64,000 bases of DNA from Abiotrophia sp938010525 (GTDB lineage Bacteria; Bacillota; Bacilli; Lactobacillales; Aerococcaceae): positions 10,387-74,386 of the forward strand of contig NZ_CALLVK010000017.1 in the NCBI RefSeq assembly GCF_938010525.1. Direction: 5' to 3'. Numbering within the stretch: position 1 is the first letter of the stretch; each line of letters opens with the position of its first letter. Under the pieces are notes generated by a model. It was given only the letters and a program-made list of their open reading frames with translations. It had not been told where the DNA came from and did no database searches. Both the position numbers and the translations under genes were made by a program. Of the stretch, positions 1 to 9,062 are shown one piece after another.

Positions 1-1331
1 AGATAGAACGCATCCGCGTTGTTGATTTCCTAACCGGCGAAATTAAATACGATGTAGACCATTATCCTATTTTCCCTGCGACTCACTTTGTGGCCAGCCA
101 AGAACAGACAGCAGTGGCGGTCGACTCCATTCGTCAGGAATTGGAAGAGCGACTAGCTGAATTGCGGGCAGACAATAAATTATTAGAAGCTCAACGCCTA
201 GAGCAAAGAACCACCTATGATTTGGAAATGATGCTAGAAATGGGCTACTGCAGTGGGATTGAGAACTACTCTCGCCATATTGATGGCCGGGCACCAGGTC
301 AAGCACCTTATACACTCTTGGACTTCTTCCCAGATGACTTTCTGATTGTAGTGGACGAGTCCCATATCACCATGTCGCAAATCCGCGGTATGTATAATGG
401 TGACCGGGGCCGCAAGCGGCAGTTGATTGATTACGGCTTCCGTTTGCCAAGTGCGCTGGACAACCGACCTTTGCGCTTAGAAGAATTCGAGGAACATGTG
501 AACCAAATTATTTATGTTTCTGCGACGCCAGGACCTTATGAGCTAGAGCATACGGGTGGTGAGGTCATTCAACAAATCATCCGACCAACGGGCCTCTTAG
601 ACCCAGTAGTTGAAGTGCGGCCAATTGAAGGTCAGATTGATGACTTAGTGGCTGAAATTAAGGCTCGAACTGAGCGAGATGAGCGGGTTTTTATCACTAC
701 CCTCACCAAGAAAATGGCGGAAGATTTGACCGACTACCTCAAGGAGCTAGATATCAAGGTCAAGTACCTGCATAGTGATATTAAGACCCTGGAGAGAACG
801 GAAATTATTCGCGACCTTCGTCTAGGTGTCTTTGACGTCTTAGTCGGGATTAACCTCTTACGGGAGGGCTTGGACGTGCCAGAAGTCACCCTGGTGGCTA
901 TTCTGGATGCAGACAAGGAAGGCTTCCTACGGAGTGAACGTTCCTTGGTACAAACCATCGGCCGAGCAGCCCGTAATGCTAATGGACGCGTCATTATGTA
1001 TGCGGATCAGATTACGGCCTCTATGCAGTATGCCATTGAAGAAACAGAGCGACGTCGTTCTATCCAAATGGCCTACAACCAAGAACATGGGATTGTTCCT
1101 CAAACCATCAAGAAGGAGATTCGCGATTTAATCCGGATTACCCACGATGTAGAAAACGAGGATAAGCAAGAGTCCCTCCTCAAGCAGTTCCGCAAGCTGT
1201 CTCGTCTACAAAGAGAAGAGCAGTTGGAACGCTTAGAGATGGAAATGCGTCAGGCCGCCAAGGATCTCAATTTCGAAGCAGCCGCCGATCTGCGTGACAT
1301 GATTATGGAACTTAAGGGTGCCTATAAATAA
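1..1331 (+). CDS. uvrB: UvrABC system protein B, C-terminal part (5' end outside window)
   Basis: This is the damage-loading helicase subunit of the UvrABC nucleotide excision repair complex, acting on DNA in the cytoplasm. The reading frame is open from base 3 (IERIRVVDFLTGE), so the gene begins upstream; about 442 residues are visible of a usual ~660. Visible helicase motifs are the DESH Walker B box, YVSATPG, the GINLLREGLDVPE block and QTIGRAARNANG. A UVR domain, which contacts UvrC, closes the protein (EMRQAAKDLNFEAAADLRDM). An internal GTG at base 90 is not the start because homology continues upstream of it. A strong intrinsic terminator follows directly. uvrA, the common neighbour, is not the next gene. 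Confidence 0.97.
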   Translation, partial: IERIRVVDFLTGEIKYDVDHYPIFPATHFVASQEQTAVAVDSIRQELEERLAELRADNKLLEAQRLEQRTTYDLEMMLEMGYCSGIENYSRHIDGRAPGQAPYTLLDFFPDDFLIVVDESHITMSQIRGMYNGDRGRKRQLIDYGFRLPSALDNRPLRLEEFEEHVNQIIYVSATPGPYELEHTGGEVIQQIIRPTGLLDPVVEVRPIEGQIDDLVAEIKARTERDERVFITTLTKKMAEDLTDYLKELDIKVKYLHSDIKTLERTEIIRDLRLGVFDVLVGINLLREGLDVPEVTLVAILDADKEGFLRSERSLVQTIGRAARNANGRVIMYADQITASMQYAIEETERRRSIQMAYNQEHGIVPQTIKKEIRDLIRITHDVENEDKQESLLKQFRKLSRLQREEQLERLEMEMRQAAKDLNFEAAADLRDMIMELKGAYK

Positions 1332-1335
1332 GCTT

Positions 1336-1362
1336 AAGGCAGGAATCGCTTCCTGCCTTTTG
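1336..1362 (+). terminator. Intrinsic terminator of uvrB
   Basis: A perfect 10-bp stem (AAGGCAGGAA / TTCCTGCCTT) with a TCGC tetraloop starts five bases after the uvrB stop. Only a short T run follows. Confidence 0.8.
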
Positions 1363-1436
1363 AACTATTTACAGGGCAGGTGGGTAAATTTACTGGCATC
1401 TTTTGATAAAATTCGGAAGATTTGAGGAAATCAGTC

Positions 1437-1465
1437 TTTCCATTCTTGCTTAAATCTCCTATAAT
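1437..1465 (+). promoter_or_regulatory. Possible promoter of the acyltransferase-like gene
   Basis: A perfect -10 box TATAAT lies at 1460-1465, and a weak -35 (TTTCCA) sits 17 bp upstream. It is about 40 bp before the start codon of the next gene. Confidence 0.4.
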
Positions 1466-1505
1466 AGAAGTGTCTATATATTTAAGCAAAGAATAAGGTG
1501 ATGGT

Positions 1506-2681
1506 ATGCAACAGGAGGTAAAATTACGAGGACTAGATGGACTTAAAGGTCTATTTTTATTAGTTCTTATGGGCGTTGGGATTTTTCAAGGTGATTTATT
1601 GGCGGGCCAATTGGTTCCCCTCGGTCTCTTCACTGTCCTTGGCTATCAATGGGCCTATCGTTTAGAACGGCAGCAGGACGTCCCCTTTTGGCGTCACTGG
1701 CAAGCCGTCTGGTCTGATTGGCTGCCAGTTCTGTGGTTGACCTCTATCACCACGATTGGCCTTTTAGCGTTAGACTTTTCGCTTTTAAATCAGAGTAAAT
1801 TTGACTTGATTTTTAGTCCTCTCTTAATCGAAAATATCAGACAGCTTTGGCTAGGTGGGGTAACTAGTTTAAGTCTCGATGCCACAAATGGTCTTAAGAG
1901 CCTATGGTATCTAGGCCATGGGGTACAAGTAGCGGGGCTGGTTGCGCTCATTAGCTGGATTTTAGGCCGTACTAGTCTAAGTCTGCTAGGTAAGGGCATG
2001 ATCTGGATAGTTGTTCAGGCTAGCCTCTGGCTATTGGCTGGTTTTGGTGTTATGAATGGTAGCCCACTGGCTTATGTAGAGCTAGCCTTTTATGCCTTGG
2101 CGTTTTTGTCTGGGGTTTCCATGGTCTACATCGTACCGGTTCTGCTCAATCAAATTTACCGTCTGTCTAGTAAGTATGTCTTATTAATGGGTTTAGGCCT
2201 AGTCGGTAGCTTAATGCTTCTGGCCATCTTCCTTAGCCAAACTTGGACAACAGCGCTCATGGGTCTGGTATGGACTGCAGCTGTGCCACTTTTTACCACT
2301 TGGCTTATCTTGTCCTACGTGGCTGGGACACCTGTCTTGCGTCGTATTCTTGAGTTTTCAGCTTGTGTAGCCTTGGGCCATCGTCTCATTCATTATTATG
2401 TGGCCTATGCCTTTGTGACTTTCTGGTTGCCAAACGGCCCATTCTGGTTACAAGTGAGCTTAGCAATCTTGTTGGGTGAAGTGCTCTACTGGCTCTTGGT
2501 AAAGGGACTACCTCAGTTTTACTTCTTCAATGGTCGCTCTTGGATTAGCGATTATTATGCCCTTTATCAAGCCATGGCTGAAAAAAAACTCAAGACCTGG
2601 CAGTTAGTCGGTGCCATTGTCATCTTCCTTTTACTCTTTGTTAGTATTTGTGTCCTAGGTATACTAGTTCTAATTCAGTAA
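1506..2681 (+). CDS. Polytopic membrane protein resembling acyltransferase family 3 (OatA-like), apparently degenerate
   Basis: A 391-residue integral membrane protein with roughly ten hydrophobic segments. The N-terminus (KLRGLDGLKGLFLLVL) resembles the opening of acyltransferase-3 proteins, which move acyl groups onto cell-wall or surface sugars, and a later SLWYLGHGVQ stretch recalls their SLxxEEQFYL region. The histidine normally found at the end of the first helix is absent (the segment ends VLMGVGIF), as are the usual basic residues before the second helix, and no extracellular SGNH domain follows. It is therefore either a divergent, possibly non-catalytic relative or an unrelated polytopic protein. 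The start at 1506 has AAGGTG five bases upstream. It is transcribed alone, between terminators. Confidence 0.6.
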   Translation: MQQEVKLRGLDGLKGLFLLVLMGVGIFQGDLLAGQLVPLGLFTVLGYQWAYRLERQQDVPFWRHWQAVWSDWLPVLWLTSITTIGLLALDFSLLNQSKFDLIFSPLLIENIRQLWLGGVTSLSLDATNGLKSLWYLGHGVQVAGLVALISWILGRTSLSLLGKGMIWIVVQASLWLLAGFGVMNGSPLAYVELAFYALAFLSGVSMVYIVPVLLNQIYRLSSKYVLLMGLGLVGSLMLLAIFLSQTWTTALMGLVWTAAVPLFTTWLILSYVAGTPVLRRILEFSACVALGHRLIHYYVAYAFVTFWLPNGPFWLQVSLAILLGEVLYWLLVKGLPQFYFFNGRSWISDYYALYQAMAEKKLKTWQLVGAIVIFLLLFVSICVLGILVLIQ

Positions 2682-2700
2682 ATCAGGTCTATAAATAACA

Positions 2701-2737
2701 AACAGCAAGCCTGAATTATTAAGGCTTGCTGTTTTTA
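2701..2737. terminator. Bidirectional terminator between convergent genes
   Basis: A perfect 12-bp stem (AACAGCAAGCCT / AGGCTTGCTGTT) with a 9-nt loop is followed by T5 on the + strand. The minus-strand exit is also T-rich, so it can serve the convergent nnrD as well. Confidence 0.85.
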
Positions 2738-2746
2738 TTAGGCTTT

Positions 2747-3583
2747 CTAGCCAATGAAATCCTTCATTAGGCTAGGAAGTTTTTCACTAATCTGATGGGG
2801 TAGGACCACCCACTGAGTCTGAGCCATTTCTTGTGCCAGGTAGGAGTGGAGGAAAACGGCACTGCATAGGGCTAAATTAAAGTTATCTGGGAATTGAGCC
2901 AAAAAGGCAGCGACCATTCCAGCCAAGGTGTCGCCCATGCCGCCAGTTGCCATGGCAGGTGTGCCGACTGTCAATTGGTAGCAAGAACCATCCGTCAGAT
3001 AGAGCTCTGTACCTGGTTTCTTAAGTACTAAGTTGAAGCCAAGTTGTTGTTGAGCGGCCAGATTGGCTTGAGGGGTCTGATCTTCAATGGCAAGGTCAGA
3101 TAGGCGTTGCCATTCAGCCTGGTGGGGCGTGATAACTACAGGCACTCCACTAGGTAAGGGGTGGGGATGACGAGCCAAAAGCGTTAAGGCATCGCCATCT
3201 AAGACTAACTTTTGTCCAGGCTTTAGCCAATCTAAAATCCGATGCAGACGTTGGCAGGAAAAAGCGTCCAGTCCCATGCCTGGACCAAGCAAAACGACAT
3301 CAGCTGCCTGCGTTAACGCCTTAAGTTGAGCTAGGTTAGACCAGTCACTGACCATGGCTTCAGGCAGACGAGCATGGAGGGCCGTGTGGTTGGCGACATC
3401 AGTGGCAACAGTCGTGAGGCCACTACCTGCGTAGACAGCCGCTTGAGCAGCTAGAATAATGGCACCACCTAGCTGAGCATTGCCACCTACTAAGAGCGTC
3501 CGGCCAAAAGTTCCCTTGTGGGATTGGCTAGGTCGCTTAGGTAAACGATGGGCTAGCCCATCGTAAGCTAAAGGCTGAAACAT
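2747..3583 (-). CDS. nnrD: ADP-dependent NAD(P)H-hydrate dehydratase
   Basis: Repairs damaged nicotinamide cofactors by dehydrating (S)-NAD(P)HX in the cytoplasm. The ribokinase-like YjeF C-terminal fold is recognisable from GGNAQLGGAIILAAQAAV, the GPGMG loop, TPHQAEW and the nucleotide/catalytic segment ATGGMGDTLAGMVAAF. It has 278 residues, the usual size of stand-alone bacterial NnrD; no NnrE epimerase domain is fused. I start at the ATG whose 5' base is 3583, because AAGGAG lies 8 bases upstream, while the in-frame GTG ending at 3592 overlaps that ribosome-binding site. It is a monocistronic minus-strand gene, divergent from prmA. Confidence 0.93.
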   Translation of the reverse strand: MFQPLAYDGLAHRLPKRPSQSHKGTFGRTLLVGGNAQLGGAIILAAQAAVYAGSGLTTVATDVANHTALHARLPEAMVSDWSNLAQLKALTQAADVVLLGPGMGLDAFSCQRLHRILDWLKPGQKLVLDGDALTLLARHPHPLPSGVPVVITPHQAEWQRLSDLAIEDQTPQANLAAQQQLGFNLVLKKPGTELYLTDGSCYQLTVGTPAMATGGMGDTLAGMVAAFLAQFPDNFNLALCSAVFLHSYLAQEMAQTQWVVLPHQISEKLPSLMKDFIG

Positions 3584-3621
3584 GACAGTCACTCCTTTGG
3601 ACTTAGGTCTTATACACTTTT

Positions 3622-3630
3622 ATTATAGCA
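3622..3630 (-). promoter_or_regulatory. Extended -10 promoter of nnrD
   Basis: On the minus strand the sequence reads TGCTATAAT, a perfect extended -10 element about 40 bp upstream of the nnrD start. No good -35 is visible, as is usual for extended -10 promoters. Confidence 0.55.
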
Positions 3631-3786
3631 CTTCTAGTTCAAACTAGGCTAGTTTTGCCTAGCCACTGGTGGGAGAGAATGAGCCAATATTCTGCCTATA
3701 AGCTAATAAACTGACCTATATCTTGGGAGGAGTGCTTAAAAATCAACTAATATTCCTGATTTTGGGCATTTTTCACAGCCTAGTCA

Positions 3787-3815
3787 TTGAATTTTTGTCC
3801 TATTTGTTACATAAT
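3787..3815 (+). promoter_or_regulatory. Promoter of the prmA-rsmE-deoC-rel-dtd run
   Basis: TTGAAT (3787-3792), a 17-bp spacer and CATAAT (3810-3815) lie 35 bp before the prmA start, the only strong promoter-like signal ahead of the five-gene run. Confidence 0.65.
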
Positions 3816-3850
3816 AAAGAACATAGATAATCGTGAAAGGACGTGTTTAT

Positions 3851-4810
3851 ATGGCTGAAACCTGGTCTAAGGTGGTAGTCTCACTCGATACCCTGGATCC
3901 AGCGATGATTGACTTACTCAGTCATCTACTCTTTGAAGCTGGTGCCATTGGGGTAGAAGTGGATTATGCCCAAGGTTATTTGGAGAACCACCCTAATTTA
4001 TTTGGAGAATTAGCGGAACCACTGCCCAAAGAACGTCTGGAGCACGAGACAGAGCTAATCGCCTTCTTCGAAGTGATGCCAGATCTAGATAGTCTCAAGA
4101 CCCAGTTGGAGAGCCAGTATAGTGATCCGCTTCACCTTGAAGCCAGCGAGATTGAAAATGAAAATTGGCAGGAAAATTGGAAGGTTAACTATAAGCCTGA
4201 GCGTATCAGTCGCTACCTAACCATTGTGCCGATTTGGGAAGACTACCAAGCCCAAGCAGGTGAACAAGTTATCTACTTGGATCCAGGTTTGGCCTTTGGG
4301 ACAGGCAACCACCCAACTACTCAATTAGGGGTTCAGGCACTTGAAATGTACCTACGTGGAGGCGAACGTGTCTTAGATGTCGGTACGGGGTCGGGGGTTT
4401 TAGCCTTTGTAGCGGCAGCTTTAGGTGCCAAAGAAGTGTGGGGCTACGACTTAGATCCTCAAGCTGTTGATAGCGCCCTGCAAAACTTGGTACACCAGCA
4501 GGAACGTCAAGATGATTTGGCCAAGGTATTCAAGGAAACGCCAATTCATTTCCAAGTTAAGGATTTGCTCAAAGGGGTAGACTGGCCAGTAGAGGTGATT
4601 GTCGCCAATATCTTGCCTCATATTCTAGTTAATATGTTAGAAGATGCCCATCGCTTACTAACAGAAGATGGCTACCTGATTCTGGGCGGAATTCTCAATG
4701 AAAAGGCTGATCAACTCTTAGAAGACTTAGAAGCACATGGTTTCCGCCTTGTTCAAAGGGTCCAACTAAAGGGCTGGACGGGTCTGGTAACCCAGAAGCA
4801 AGAGGATTAA
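3851..4810 (+). CDS. prmA: Ribosomal protein L11 methyltransferase
   Basis: SAM-dependent enzyme that trimethylates lysines of ribosomal protein L11. An N-terminal L11-recognition domain (about residues 1-120) is followed by a Rossmann methyltransferase domain with LDPGLAFGTGNHPTTQLG, the SAM loop VLDVGTGSG, an acidic YDLDPQA strand and VANILPHIL, all characteristic of PrmA. With the ATG at 3851 the protein has 319 residues, normal for the family; AAAGGA lies 9 bases upstream. An in-frame GTG at 3833 would overlap this site and is rejected. rsmE begins 3 bases after the stop, a widespread prmA-rsmE pair. Confidence 0.96.
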   Translation: MAETWSKVVVSLDTLDPAMIDLLSHLLFEAGAIGVEVDYAQGYLENHPNLFGELAEPLPKERLEHETELIAFFEVMPDLDSLKTQLESQYSDPLHLEASEIENENWQENWKVNYKPERISRYLTIVPIWEDYQAQAGEQVIYLDPGLAFGTGNHPTTQLGVQALEMYLRGGERVLDVGTGSGVLAFVAAALGAKEVWGYDLDPQAVDSALQNLVHQQERQDDLAKVFKETPIHFQVKDLLKGVDWPVEVIVANILPHILVNMLEDAHRLLTEDGYLILGGILNEKADQLLEDLEAHGFRLVQRVQLKGWTGLVTQKQED

Positions 4811-4813
4811 ATC

Positions 4814-5581
4814 ATGCAACGTTATTTTATCGACCAAACTGGTTTACATGTTCAGGAATTGGTAACCTTAACGGCTGATGACAGTCGACATTTCCTAAGG
4901 GTCATGCGGTCTCAGCCTGGTGCTAAGGCTTGGTTAGTGGCTGGGGACGGTCAATGTTACTTGGCCCAATTAGAAGGAGAGGTAGACCGACTAGCTCAGT
5001 TCCGCCTCTTAGAGCTCCAGGCAGAGGCTGACCGAGTAGAATTACCTGTTGAGGTCACCATTGCCTGTGGTTTGTCCAAAAATGATAAGCTAGATTACAT
5101 TGTCCAAAAGGCAACCGAATGTGGCGCCAGTCATTTTCAACCCTTGGCCCTCAGTCGAGATGTCGTCAAATGGGATAATAAGAAGGCTGGCCAACGCCTA
5201 GACCGCCTACAAAAAATTGCCAAAGAAGCGGCCGAGCAATGCCACCGCCTCCACATACCTCAAGTGGCGCAGCCCCTAAGCTTAGCTCAATTACTGGCTA
5301 AGTCAGCTGACTATGATGCTTGCTTAGTAGCCTACGAAGAAGACGCCAAACAAGGCGAGCATAGTCGCTTACGTCAAGCCTGCCAATCACTTAAGGGGCA
5401 AGCAGGCGCCAAGGTCTTGGTCGTTTTTGGGTCAGAAGGTGGCTTGACTCCTGAGGAAGTCTCTCAATTAGGTCAAGCTGGCTTCCAAACGGTCGCCTTA
5501 GGGCCTCGTATTCTCCGGGCGGAGACGGCCCCAATTTATTTCTTATCTGCCTTATCCTACGCCCTAGAACTTGAACTATAA
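4814..5581 (+). CDS. rsmE: 16S rRNA (uracil(1498)-N3)-methyltransferase
   Basis: Methylates N3 of U1498 in 16S rRNA of the 30S subunit. The 255-residue protein has an N-terminal PUA-like domain (start to about 70) and a C-terminal SPOUT (knotted) methyltransferase domain: KATECGASHFQPL, KEAAEQCHR, VFGSEGGLTPEE and the knot motif LGPRILRAETAP are all family signatures. It is translationally close to prmA upstream, and deoC starts 16 bases after its stop. Confidence 0.96.
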   Translation: MQRYFIDQTGLHVQELVTLTADDSRHFLRVMRSQPGAKAWLVAGDGQCYLAQLEGEVDRLAQFRLLELQAEADRVELPVEVTIACGLSKNDKLDYIVQKATECGASHFQPLALSRDVVKWDNKKAGQRLDRLQKIAKEAAEQCHRLHIPQVAQPLSLAQLLAKSADYDACLVAYEEDAKQGEHSRLRQACQSLKGQAGAKVLVVFGSEGGLTPEEVSQLGQAGFQTVALGPRILRAETAPIYFLSALSYALELEL

Positions 5582-5597
5582 GGAAGGAATCTATCTC

Positions 5598-6272
5598 ATG
5601 GAATTAGCAAAATACATTGATCACACCGCGCTTAAGGCCGACACTGGCCGTGCCACCATTGAAACACTCTGCCAAGAAGCCCGTGACTATGGCTTTATGT
5701 CAGTCTGTGTCAACCCTACTTGGGTGGCGACTGCTCATACTTTACTAGCAGGTTCAGACGTTAAAGTCTGCACGGTTATTGGCTTCCCTCTGGGGGCTAA
5801 TACCTCAGCTGTCAAAGCCTTTGAGACCCGCACCGCTATTCAAGAGGGAGCGGATGAAGTCGACATGGTTATTAACATTGGTGCTGCAAAAGACGGCAAT
5901 TGGGACCTAGTCAAAGCGGATATCCAAGCCGTAGTAGAGGCAGCTAATCATCAAGCCTTAGTTAAGGTGATTTTAGAAACATGTCTCCTGACCAAGGAGG
6001 AAATCGTTAAAGCCAGTCAAGCAGCTAAGGAAGCTGGGGCTGACTTCGTTAAGACCTCGACCGGTTTCTCAACTGGCGGTGCTACTGTCCAAGATATCCG
6101 CCTCATGCGGGAAACCGTAGGCCCTGACATGGGAGTTAAGGCCAGCGGCGGAGTTCAAAACCGAGAGGATGCCTTGGCTATGATTGAGGCAGGCGCTAGC
6201 CGAATTGGCGCCTCCAAGGGGATTGCGATTGTGACCGGCCAGGCTACAAGCAATGCACCAGGAAGCTATTAG
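5598..6272 (+). CDS. deoC: Deoxyribose-phosphate aldolase
   Basis: Class I aldolase that cleaves 2-deoxyribose-5-phosphate to glyceraldehyde-3-phosphate and acetaldehyde in deoxynucleoside catabolism. The TIM-barrel family signatures are DHTALKAD, VCTVIGFPLGAN, DEVDMVINIGA, the Schiff-base lysine in VKTSTGFS, and KASGGV. The start is the ATG at 5598, with AAGGAAGGA 9 bases upstream; an in-frame TTG at 5571 lies inside rsmE. The protein has 224 residues, typical. No pdp, cdd or deoB neighbour is present; it sits between rsmE and rel. Confidence 0.96.
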   Translation: MELAKYIDHTALKADTGRATIETLCQEARDYGFMSVCVNPTWVATAHTLLAGSDVKVCTVIGFPLGANTSAVKAFETRTAIQEGADEVDMVINIGAAKDGNWDLVKADIQAVVEAANHQALVKVILETCLLTKEEIVKASQAAKEAGADFVKTSTGFSTGGATVQDIRLMRETVGPDMGVKASGGVQNREDALAMIEAGASRIGASKGIAIVTGQATSNAPGSY

Positions 6273-6300
6273 TAATTGCAAGTAAGAAAGGAAGAGTAGG

Positions 6301-8511
6301 ATGGCACAAGCACCAGATTTAACGGCCGCAGATGTCATGGCCCTCTGCGAAAGCTACATGAATGAAAAGCATGTGGCCTTCGTTAAAAAGGCGTTGGATT
6401 TCGCCACAGAAGCCCACAAGGAGCAATTTCGCTTATCGGGAGAAGCATACATCGTGCATCCTATTCAAGTTGCTGGAATTCTCGCCCAACTCAAGATGGA
6501 CCCTGATACGGTCGCGACCGGCTTCCTCCATGATGTGGTGGAAGATACTGACTACACCCTAGAAGATATCGTCCGCGAATTTTCTGAGACGGTAGCCTTC
6601 TTGGTAGATGGCGTCACCAAGTTGGGGAAATTTAAGTTCCAGAGTAAGGAAGAAGCCTTAGCAGAAAACCACCGTAAGATGCTCTTGGCCATGGCCAAAG
6701 ACATGCGGATTATCATGGTCAAACTGGCTGACCGCCTTCATAATATGCGGACCCTTAAATTCCAAAAGCCGTCCAAGCAAGTGGAAAAATCTCAAGAAGC
6801 GATTGAGATTTATGCACCGCTAGCTGACCGTTTAGGGATGAACTTGATTAAGTGGGAACTGGAAGATATTGCACTGCGTTATATCAATCCAGACGCCTAC
6901 TATCAGATTGTCAACTTGATGAAGTCCAAGCGGGAAGAGCGCGAGACCTATATTCAAGAAGCCATTCAGGATATTAACGAGGCCATTGAAGAATTACATA
7001 TCAAGGCCGATGTTTATGGGCGTCCAAAGCACATTTATTCTATTTACCGTAAGATGGTCAAGCAGAATAAGGATTTTGATGAAATCTATGACCTCTTAGC
7101 TATCCGTGCCCTGGTTCCGACCATTAAGGACTGTTATGCTGTCCTAGGGGCGGTCCATACCAAGTGGAAACCAATGCCTGGCCGCTTCAAAGACTATATC
7201 GCCATGCCTAAGGCTAATCTTTATCAATCCATTCATACGACGGTTATCGGTCCGCATGGCAAACCGGTTGAAATTCAGATTCGGACTTTCCAAATGAATG
7301 AAGTGGCGGAGTACGGGGTTGCAGCTCACTGGGCATACAAGGAAGGTAAGACCCAGCAAGTCCGCGAAGATGAAGCCATTAAGAAGCAACTGACTTGGTT
7401 CCGCGATATTGTAGAATTAGAAGATGAAGCCAAGGACGCCGGTGAGTTCATGGATTTCGTTAAGGAAGACATCTTCAAGGACCAAGTCTATGTCTTCTCA
7501 CCAAAGGGGGATGTCTTCGAACTGCCTAATGGGGCGGGGCCCTTGGACTTTGCCTACCATGTCCATACGGATGTGGGTCAGAAAACAATTGGGGCCAAGG
7601 TCAACGGCAAGATTGTCCCACTTAACTACAAGCTCAAAAACGGCGATATCGTTGATATCTTAACCAACCCGAATTCCAATGGACCAAGTCGTGACTGGTT
7701 GAAATATACCGCCACTTCCAAGGCACGTAACAAAATCAAGCGTTACTTCAAACTACTTGATCGCGATCGCAATAGTGAACGTGGTCAAGCCATGGTGGAA
7801 GAAGAACTCAAGAAAAATGGCTATAGCCTTAAACTATTGGCCAAGAAGGCCTATGAGAAGGAACTCTTTGAACGCTATAATGTGCCGAGTTTGGCTGACC
7901 TTTTTGCAGCCGTAGCCTTGGGGGAAGTATCTGCCATTAGTGTCTATAACTTCTTGCATAGTAAGGAACAGAAGGATGTCCCACCGGCAGAGCCACTAAC
8001 CAATGAGCAAACCCTCAACAAACCTGAGACCGAGGCCATGAAGATTCAGCATGAAAATGGCGTCATGGTGCGTGGGGTTAACAACCTTATGATTCGTCTC
8101 AGTCGTTGCTGCAGTCCGGTTCCAGGTGACCAAATTGTGGGTTACGTGACACGAGGACGGGGGATTTCAGTTCACCGTAAGGACTGTCCTAACTTACTCA
8201 ATGAACCTGATTTGCAACAACGGACGATTCCAGTTGAATGGGAAAGTACGGGTCAGCTTGGTGCCGACTATGTCACCGAGATTCGGGTAGTGGGATTTGA
8301 CCGCAATGGACTGATTAATGAAGTCTTGCATGTGGTCAACCACTCGGTTAAGACCCTGCGCAATGTTAACGGGAAAGTTGACGACAAGACTTCAACGGCG
8401 ACAGTCACTATTAAGGTTGCCATCTCTAATACGGCTCAACTAGAAGATCTCATGGTCAAATTACGTAACATTCCGGACGTTTATGAAGTAACCCGGGTCA
8501 ATAATAAGTAG
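6301..8511 (+). CDS. rel: Bifunctional (p)ppGpp synthetase/hydrolase (stringent response)
   Basis: Makes and degrades the alarmone (p)ppGpp on the ribosome during amino-acid starvation. Domains in order: an HD hydrolase domain (FLHDVVEDT near residue 80, RLHNMRTL near 145), a synthetase domain (HIYSIYRKM, YIAMPKANLYQSIHTTV near residues 240-320), a TGS domain (VYVFSPKGDVFELPNGA, about 395-455), a conserved-cysteine region (RLSRCCSPVPGD near 600) and a C-terminal ACT domain. Because the HD motif is intact, this should be a bifunctional Rel rather than a synthetase-only RelA. At 736 residues it is full length. dtd follows 11 bases downstream, the classical rel-dtd pair. Confidence 0.97.
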   Translation: MAQAPDLTAADVMALCESYMNEKHVAFVKKALDFATEAHKEQFRLSGEAYIVHPIQVAGILAQLKMDPDTVATGFLHDVVEDTDYTLEDIVREFSETVAFLVDGVTKLGKFKFQSKEEALAENHRKMLLAMAKDMRIIMVKLADRLHNMRTLKFQKPSKQVEKSQEAIEIYAPLADRLGMNLIKWELEDIALRYINPDAYYQIVNLMKSKREERETYIQEAIQDINEAIEELHIKADVYGRPKHIYSIYRKMVKQNKDFDEIYDLLAIRALVPTIKDCYAVLGAVHTKWKPMPGRFKDYIAMPKANLYQSIHTTVIGPHGKPVEIQIRTFQMNEVAEYGVAAHWAYKEGKTQQVREDEAIKKQLTWFRDIVELEDEAKDAGEFMDFVKEDIFKDQVYVFSPKGDVFELPNGAGPLDFAYHVHTDVGQKTIGAKVNGKIVPLNYKLKNGDIVDILTNPNSNGPSRDWLKYTATSKARNKIKRYFKLLDRDRNSERGQAMVEEELKKNGYSLKLLAKKAYEKELFERYNVPSLADLFAAVALGEVSAISVYNFLHSKEQKDVPPAEPLTNEQTLNKPETEAMKIQHENGVMVRGVNNLMIRLSRCCSPVPGDQIVGYVTRGRGISVHRKDCPNLLNEPDLQQRTIPVEWESTGQLGADYVTEIRVVGFDRNGLINEVLHVVNHSVKTLRNVNGKVDDKTSTATVTIKVAISNTAQLEDLMVKLRNIPDVYEVTRVNNK

Positions 8512-8522
8512 GAGGCCCCTCA

Positions 8523-8972
8523 ATGCGAGTACTTATTCAACGTTGCCGTCGGGGGCAGGTTGCAATTGACGGTCAAGTGGTAGGAGCGATTGATAGGGGC
8601 TTTGTCCTCTTAGTCGGTGTGACTCACGAAGACGGCCCAGAAGATGTGACCTATTGCGCCCGCAAAATCAGCAAACTGCGTGTTTTTGAAGATGAGCAGG
8701 GGCGGATGAATGCCAGTTTGGATAGTCTGCCGGACGGCGCCATTCTATCTATTAGCCAATTTACCCTCTATGGCGATGTCCGCAAGGGCAACCGGCCAAG
8801 TTTTACCCAGTCGGCTCGTCCAGAAGTGGCGGAGCCTCTCTATGAGTCCCTTAACCAAGCTCTAAGGGAGGCGGGCTTCCGCGTGGAAACCGGGCGCTTT
8901 GGAGCAGACATGCAGGTCTTAATTGAAAATGACGGACCAGTAACCATCCTAATCGATTCAAAAGAAAAATAA
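8523..8972 (+). CDS. dtd: D-aminoacyl-tRNA deacylase
   Basis: Removes D-amino acids mischarged on tRNA, a chirality proofreading step. The 149-residue protein has the two family signatures: SISQFTLYGD (S-Q-F-T-L box near residues 78-83) and NDGPVT near the C-terminus (the Gly-Pro motif entering the partner active site in the dimer). AGGAGG overlaps the rel stop codon, so translation is probably coupled. An intrinsic terminator follows. Confidence 0.96.
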   Translation: MRVLIQRCRRGQVAIDGQVVGAIDRGFVLLVGVTHEDGPEDVTYCARKISKLRVFEDEQGRMNASLDSLPDGAILSISQFTLYGDVRKGNRPSFTQSARPEVAEPLYESLNQALREAGFRVETGRFGADMQVLIENDGPVTILIDSKEK

Positions 8973-8975
8973 GTA

Positions 8976-9016
8976 AAATCCAGAGATTGAACCTGACTCA
9001 ATCCCTGGATTTTTTC
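8976..9016 (+). terminator. Intrinsic terminator after dtd
   Basis: A 12-bp stem with one mismatch (TCCAGAGATTGA / TCAATCCCTGGA) and a 7-nt loop is followed by a T run. It closes the prmA-dtd run. Confidence 0.85.
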
Positions 9017-9030
9017 TTAATATTAAACAC

Positions 9031-9057
9031 AAAAAAAGAACCCAGATAGGGCTCTTT
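9031..9057 (-). terminator. Intrinsic terminator after tRNA-Leu
   Basis: On the minus strand, AAAGAGCCC and GGGTTCTTT pair (one G-U) around a 5-nt loop, followed by a run of Ts. It lies six bases past the tRNA 3' end. Confidence 0.8.
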
Positions 9058-9062
9058 TATGA

